Of a DNA stretch of 64,000 nucleotides, positions 60,646 to 64,000 are shown one piece after another. The DNA is taken from contig NC_081146.1 in assembly GCF_958295425.1 (NCBI RefSeq), positions 26,485,264-26,549,263 of the forward strand. The letters run 5' to 3'. Every line of letters begins with the position of its first letter. Positions within the stretch are counted from its first letter, which is position 1. A program made the translations under genes and the position numbers. The notes under the pieces are model-generated. The model saw only the letters and a list, made by a program, of their open reading frames with translations, was not told where the DNA came from and did not search any database. The stretch is from Solea solea. Its lineage: Eukaryota > Chordata > Actinopteri > Pleuronectiformes > Soleidae.

Positions 60646-61156
60646 TCTCAGCACATTCAAAAAACACTTTCAAAACTGATAATGGCGTTTCTTTTCTTTT
60701 TTACAGTGTAAAGCACAGACTGTTCCTCCTCAAAACAGCCTGAATGCAAATGAGTCCATGATATTAATCAAATGTGCAACTGTTAGTTTTACTACAAAGT
60801 TGAATTTTAATATCTGTTTAAAATCTTTATGCCCGTGTGAATAATAAGTGCAGCCTGTTATTGAGAAGTCATTAGGTAATTTACATTATAATAGGCTACA
60901 AAGACAACACACTGGGAAACAGTGTGTCGTCTACCTCCCTCAATGTGCCGCCTCTTTAAATGCATGAATACTTTTTTTAATCATTTACGCTTAAAGAACA
61001 TAAAGAACCGACAGACGTGAAATGTCTCTGGAGGACGACTAAAAATGACTCGACAATCGTTTTGGGGATTTCTGTGACATTTGAATGGATTTAAATAAAT
61101 AAATAAATAAACATAAAGTGCTGGCTTTACATAATAACATAACATAACATAACATG

Positions 61157-61290
61157 TCATTTAGCAGACGCTTTTATCCAAAGCGACTTACAATGGAATT
61201 GAGTACAATCAGCCAGGGGTGGAATCAAACTTGCGACCATGATGTCTTTGGCACTCGGGGTACTGGTCTTAACCACTGAGCCACTCCACA
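61157..61290. repeat. fish dispersed repeat (GCAGACGCTTTTATCCAAAG)
   Basis: Reads tttagcagacgcttttatcc, aaagcgacttacaatgga, ggaatcaaacttgcgacc and cttaaccactgagccactcc. It is one of the most familiar dispersed motifs of fish genomes. The ccactgagccac end resembles a tRNA-like or gene-like signature but I see no complete tRNA. Confidence 0.8.
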
Positions 61291-61931
61291 CTTTTCTGCT
61301 GTAAATGGACAAAGTCTTGAAAATGATAAAGTAGTTATTCTCATTGACTCCCTCATTGCTTCTTATGAGCTGTGAACAAAAAGATTCAGTTTCACCTTGT
61401 CGTTCTTTAGCCCCTCTTCGTGCCCTAATCGCACACGCTCAGAAGACAGCGCCAGAGCTTTGCTAGCATTCTGCTAAACATTCACCGAGACACGAGACGG
61501 CAGAAAGAGGCTGAGTGAACGTCGGTGCTGCGACAACTGAAAGACCAGAGCCATGGTGGCGCTGTTTCTACTGCACAGACAGCTTCACTTTATGTCTTTG
61601 TGATCTTTTGAGAGAATTTGTTGTGTTAGCGTCACCAAAAAGTACCAAAAGTTACAGATGCTGCACGGTGCTCGTGAATCCGTGTGAAACCAAAGCTCTA
61701 CGTGAACAAGCACTGCGCGTTCCGGTGCTCAGGAGGCGTGGCTTCAGAGGAAAACCAGCTCAAACCATTTTCCAGGATCTCGATTCCCTACCTTTAAACT
61801 CTCCCGCTTCAGGACAGACTTCAGCGTGTCAAACAGTTTGAGTACTCAAGGAAGGTCTCTGTACATGTATGCTAGCTTTGTAAGTAGCAAGAGTAAGTGG
61901 TCCAGACACCAATCAGTACGCTGTACTGGGT

Positions 61932-62160
61932 GAATTCATCTTCTATAGCTTTATCCTCCACATGTCAATCTCAGCTGACATAGGGCAATAGACGGGTAAC
62001 ACTCTGGACAGATCGCCAGACCATCGCAGGAACCCGGAGAACCCGGAGAAAACCCACAAACACACCAGGAGAACATGCTAAAAACCCCTTGTTCAGTCTT
62101 CTTGCTGCAAAGGCAAGAGTTCTAAGCACTGCACCACCCGTGCGGCCCCTGGGCGAATCC
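61932..62160. repeat. dispersed fish repeat (tttatcctccacatg type), second copy
   Basis: Shares agctttatcctccacatg, caatctcagctgacataggg, cagatcgccag and ggagaacccggagaaaaccc with 6024-6265. The tail ctaagcactgcaccacccgt is part of the family. Confidence 0.75.
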
Positions 62161-63004
62161 AACACCAATAAATTCCAGTGAAAACCTCAGACAACCACAT
62201 GTCTATAACCAGAGCAGTGGTGTGAACGTACACACTCTCACAGTGAGTGAAGGCATGTTAGCATGTTGACATTAGCACATTTCCTGTGGCCTGTAGGGGA
62301 AGCTCACACTGATTAGTGTTTGTAAATATTTAACGCTCCTTCCTCTCTGAGTCGGTCAGTGACACCAAACGTCCAAATGATGGAGTCACAAAACAAAGAG
62401 GGTCAAACGTGATTCCACAGAACAGCGTGATCAAATCAGCCACTGGTAAACACTGTCACTAACAATTACCTAAAGCCACTGTCCTGTCACTGTTGCTTAG
62501 GGCACTCTGAGGAATTACTGCACCATTTTTACTCAACAAGCCAAGAACACACACACACAAACACACAAACACACACACACACACACAGCCCCAAAAGACA
62601 AGCAGGAAATCATTCCCAAAAATGGGGTCAAAACTGCAGCAGTACAAAGTGACTTTCAATAACAAAAGCAATGTTGTTACGTAAGATCCAAACCAGCAGA
62701 GGCTCAATATTCTAATGTGATGTCGTCTGATCTAAAAGCTTTGATTCCTCGGTGGATTTACAGCACTCTGTGTTTACAGCTCATCACATGATCTAATGAC
62801 CAGTTAATCTTCCTGGCTACACAACATCCGAGTCTTTAACGATGAGGAGACAGACTGTGAGGACATGAGGTCTGAGCATTATACCAAAGGTTTATCGCCA
62901 TCATCAACACCAACACGAGCGATATACGCGTCGCAAATACTGCGTGAGCTGCGATGAACTTTCTAGAAACAACTGAAGAGAAGAACGGTTTCTTCTGTTA
63001 TGAC

Positions 63005-63195
63005 AAGAGAGTTTTGTTGTTATAACGAGAAGAAGTGGCAGGAGGATTACTGTCCATCGATCAAGTCTATCTCGATATAACGAGAAACTATCTCGTTACA
63101 TTTTATATTATATATTATAACGAGAAACTTTCCGTTCATAACCTGGAAACGTTCTTGATAGAACAAGAAACCCTCGTCATAATGAGAAACGATGT
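63005..63195. repeat. degenerate TATAACGAGAAACT repeat
   Basis: ttataacgagaag, tataacgagaaac, ttataacgagaaac, atagaacaagaaac and ataatgagaaac recur at uneven spacing, with the inverse tctcgttac between. It may be a small palindromic MITE or an eroded satellite. The plus-strand 116-codon frame over it has no known domain. Confidence 0.6.
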
Positions 63196-63404
63196 GAGTA
63201 ATGGCTCAGATATGATTCCTCCCCTGTGGCAGTTCTACACAGCTCGATATAAAGTTTCCGTGTCTGATACAAAGAAAACTGCGATACACAAAGGTTGTTC
63301 GTCGAACTATAAATCTGTGTCTGCTTCATATTCTCCTCAGTGTCCACCTCAATTCAGCAGCAAACACAAAACACAAGGACATTAACACGGAGGATTATAT
63401 CGCA

Positions 63405-63670
63405 ATATTAAAGGCGACATAGAATGCTTGTATCACACATATATGTTAGTTATGGAGGTCTACTTACATATATTAACTTGTTTTCATGATTAAAAACCTC
63501 CTAATCGCTGCAAACGAGCCGATCAAAATATCTCCTCGCTGACGCTCTCGTCAGCCGTGCTGTTTCAGACCAAACAGTTGCTGTGATTGGCCAGCCAACG
63601 AGAGCTTTCCTACTGTCCTGTGATTGGCCAGGTACCTGGAAGTGACGTAATAGATAGGCCAGCTCTCAGA
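63405..63670. repeat. dispersed repeat (catagaatgcttgtatcaca)
   Basis: I recall this run (gaatgcttgtatcacac, gttatggaggtctacttaca, attaaaaacctcctaatcgc, gagccgatcaaaatatctcc) as a recurring fish repeat next to DNA-transposon ends, with the doubled tgtgattggccag motif. No transposase is visible before the window ends. Confidence 0.45.
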
Positions 63671-64000
63671 TACACAGCTCCCCCTCTGGCACGGTGGATG
63701 CTCTGCATCTCAGCAGCTACAACGAGACTAGTTCTTCTTCTTCTTCTGCGGTTGAATGTACGCAACCGGATGTGCCCGGACTAGTGCCCGCACCGGGAGG
63801 CGCTACGGTGGTGAGGATTTCTGATGACGACATCAAATTAAGGAAGTGTCAATCCGCTTCGCAGAGCCCAGGAAAACAATACAACACTATTTTCTCAGCA
63901 GTGGCTGAACTGTTTGTTCTGAAACTTTAGGGTTTCATAAACGAGGTAATGACGCAGATACACACACAAACGCAGCGTTAATTGGAGCTTCCGGTCTATG

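Larger units (their letters stand above)
50951..64000. other. probable thsd7a intron 1 / 5' flank, right part, repeat-rich
   Basis: Apart from the start of this stretch (3' UTR of the Arg-rich candidate), I recognise no gene. Named repeats are listed separately. Stretches without obvious repeats include 51260-52060, 53380-53820, 55130-56150 and 58380-59500. The small frames there (for example 51761-52060, 59033-59293) have no known domain. Confidence 0.6.

Overview
The window reads as a piece of a teleost fish genome. Genes are split by GT-AG introns, non-coding DNA is dense in CA/TG, TA, CAG and longer tandem repeats, and there are fish-type dispersed repeats: hAT-like elements that duplicate 8 bp of target, tRNA-derived SINE remains, and the fish motif GCAGACGCTTTTATCCAAAG. 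I do not assign a species. I see no rRNA, confident tRNA gene, CRISPR array or prokaryotic feature.

Positions 559-34826 (minus strand) hold eleven consecutive internal exons of thsd7a, which encodes a large type I membrane protein built of thrombospondin type-1 repeats (TSRs). Transcription runs right to left. The exons are 33992-34826, 27968-28216, 26837-27021, 21046-21204, 19730-19933, 14438-14632, 9848-10130, 4862-4977, 3335-3470, 1669-1772 and 559-753. Every intron is GT-AG, all phases agree, and the joined 2661 nt read without a stop for 886 whole codons. The order matches the amino-terminal half or so of human THSD7A as I recall it. The signal-peptide exon lies upstream (above 34826) and was not found in the window. 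The remaining TSRs, transmembrane segment and cytoplasmic tail lie beyond position 1.

Positions 34827-64000 are probably thsd7a intron 1 and/or 5' flank. They are mostly repeats: minisatellites at 35636-36360, 49303-49439 and 59690-60645, a long (TG)41 tract, hAT and SINE remains, and a degenerate array at 41.7-42.8 kb. On the plus strand, about 50.44-51.25 kb, is a compact candidate gene that I do not recognise. It has CRE-like sites, a TATA box, a two-exon ORF (50660-50699 joined to 50784-50950) with an 84-nt intron, and a polyadenylation signal. It predicts a 68-residue lysine-free protein with an arginine/glutamine/asparagine tail (20 Arg). The layout resembles a spermatid nuclear basic protein (protamine-like) gene. 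This is the most interesting object in the window and remains a hypothesis.

Other points of note: (TG)n tracts lie 5 and 8 nt from two thsd7a 3' splice sites and a (CA)n tract adjoins a 5' splice site. An in-frame AGC run makes a 10-serine tract inside a TSR. A 966-bp non-autonomous hAT element has a perfect 8-bp target duplication. A ~115-bp dispersed repeat occurs at least eight times.
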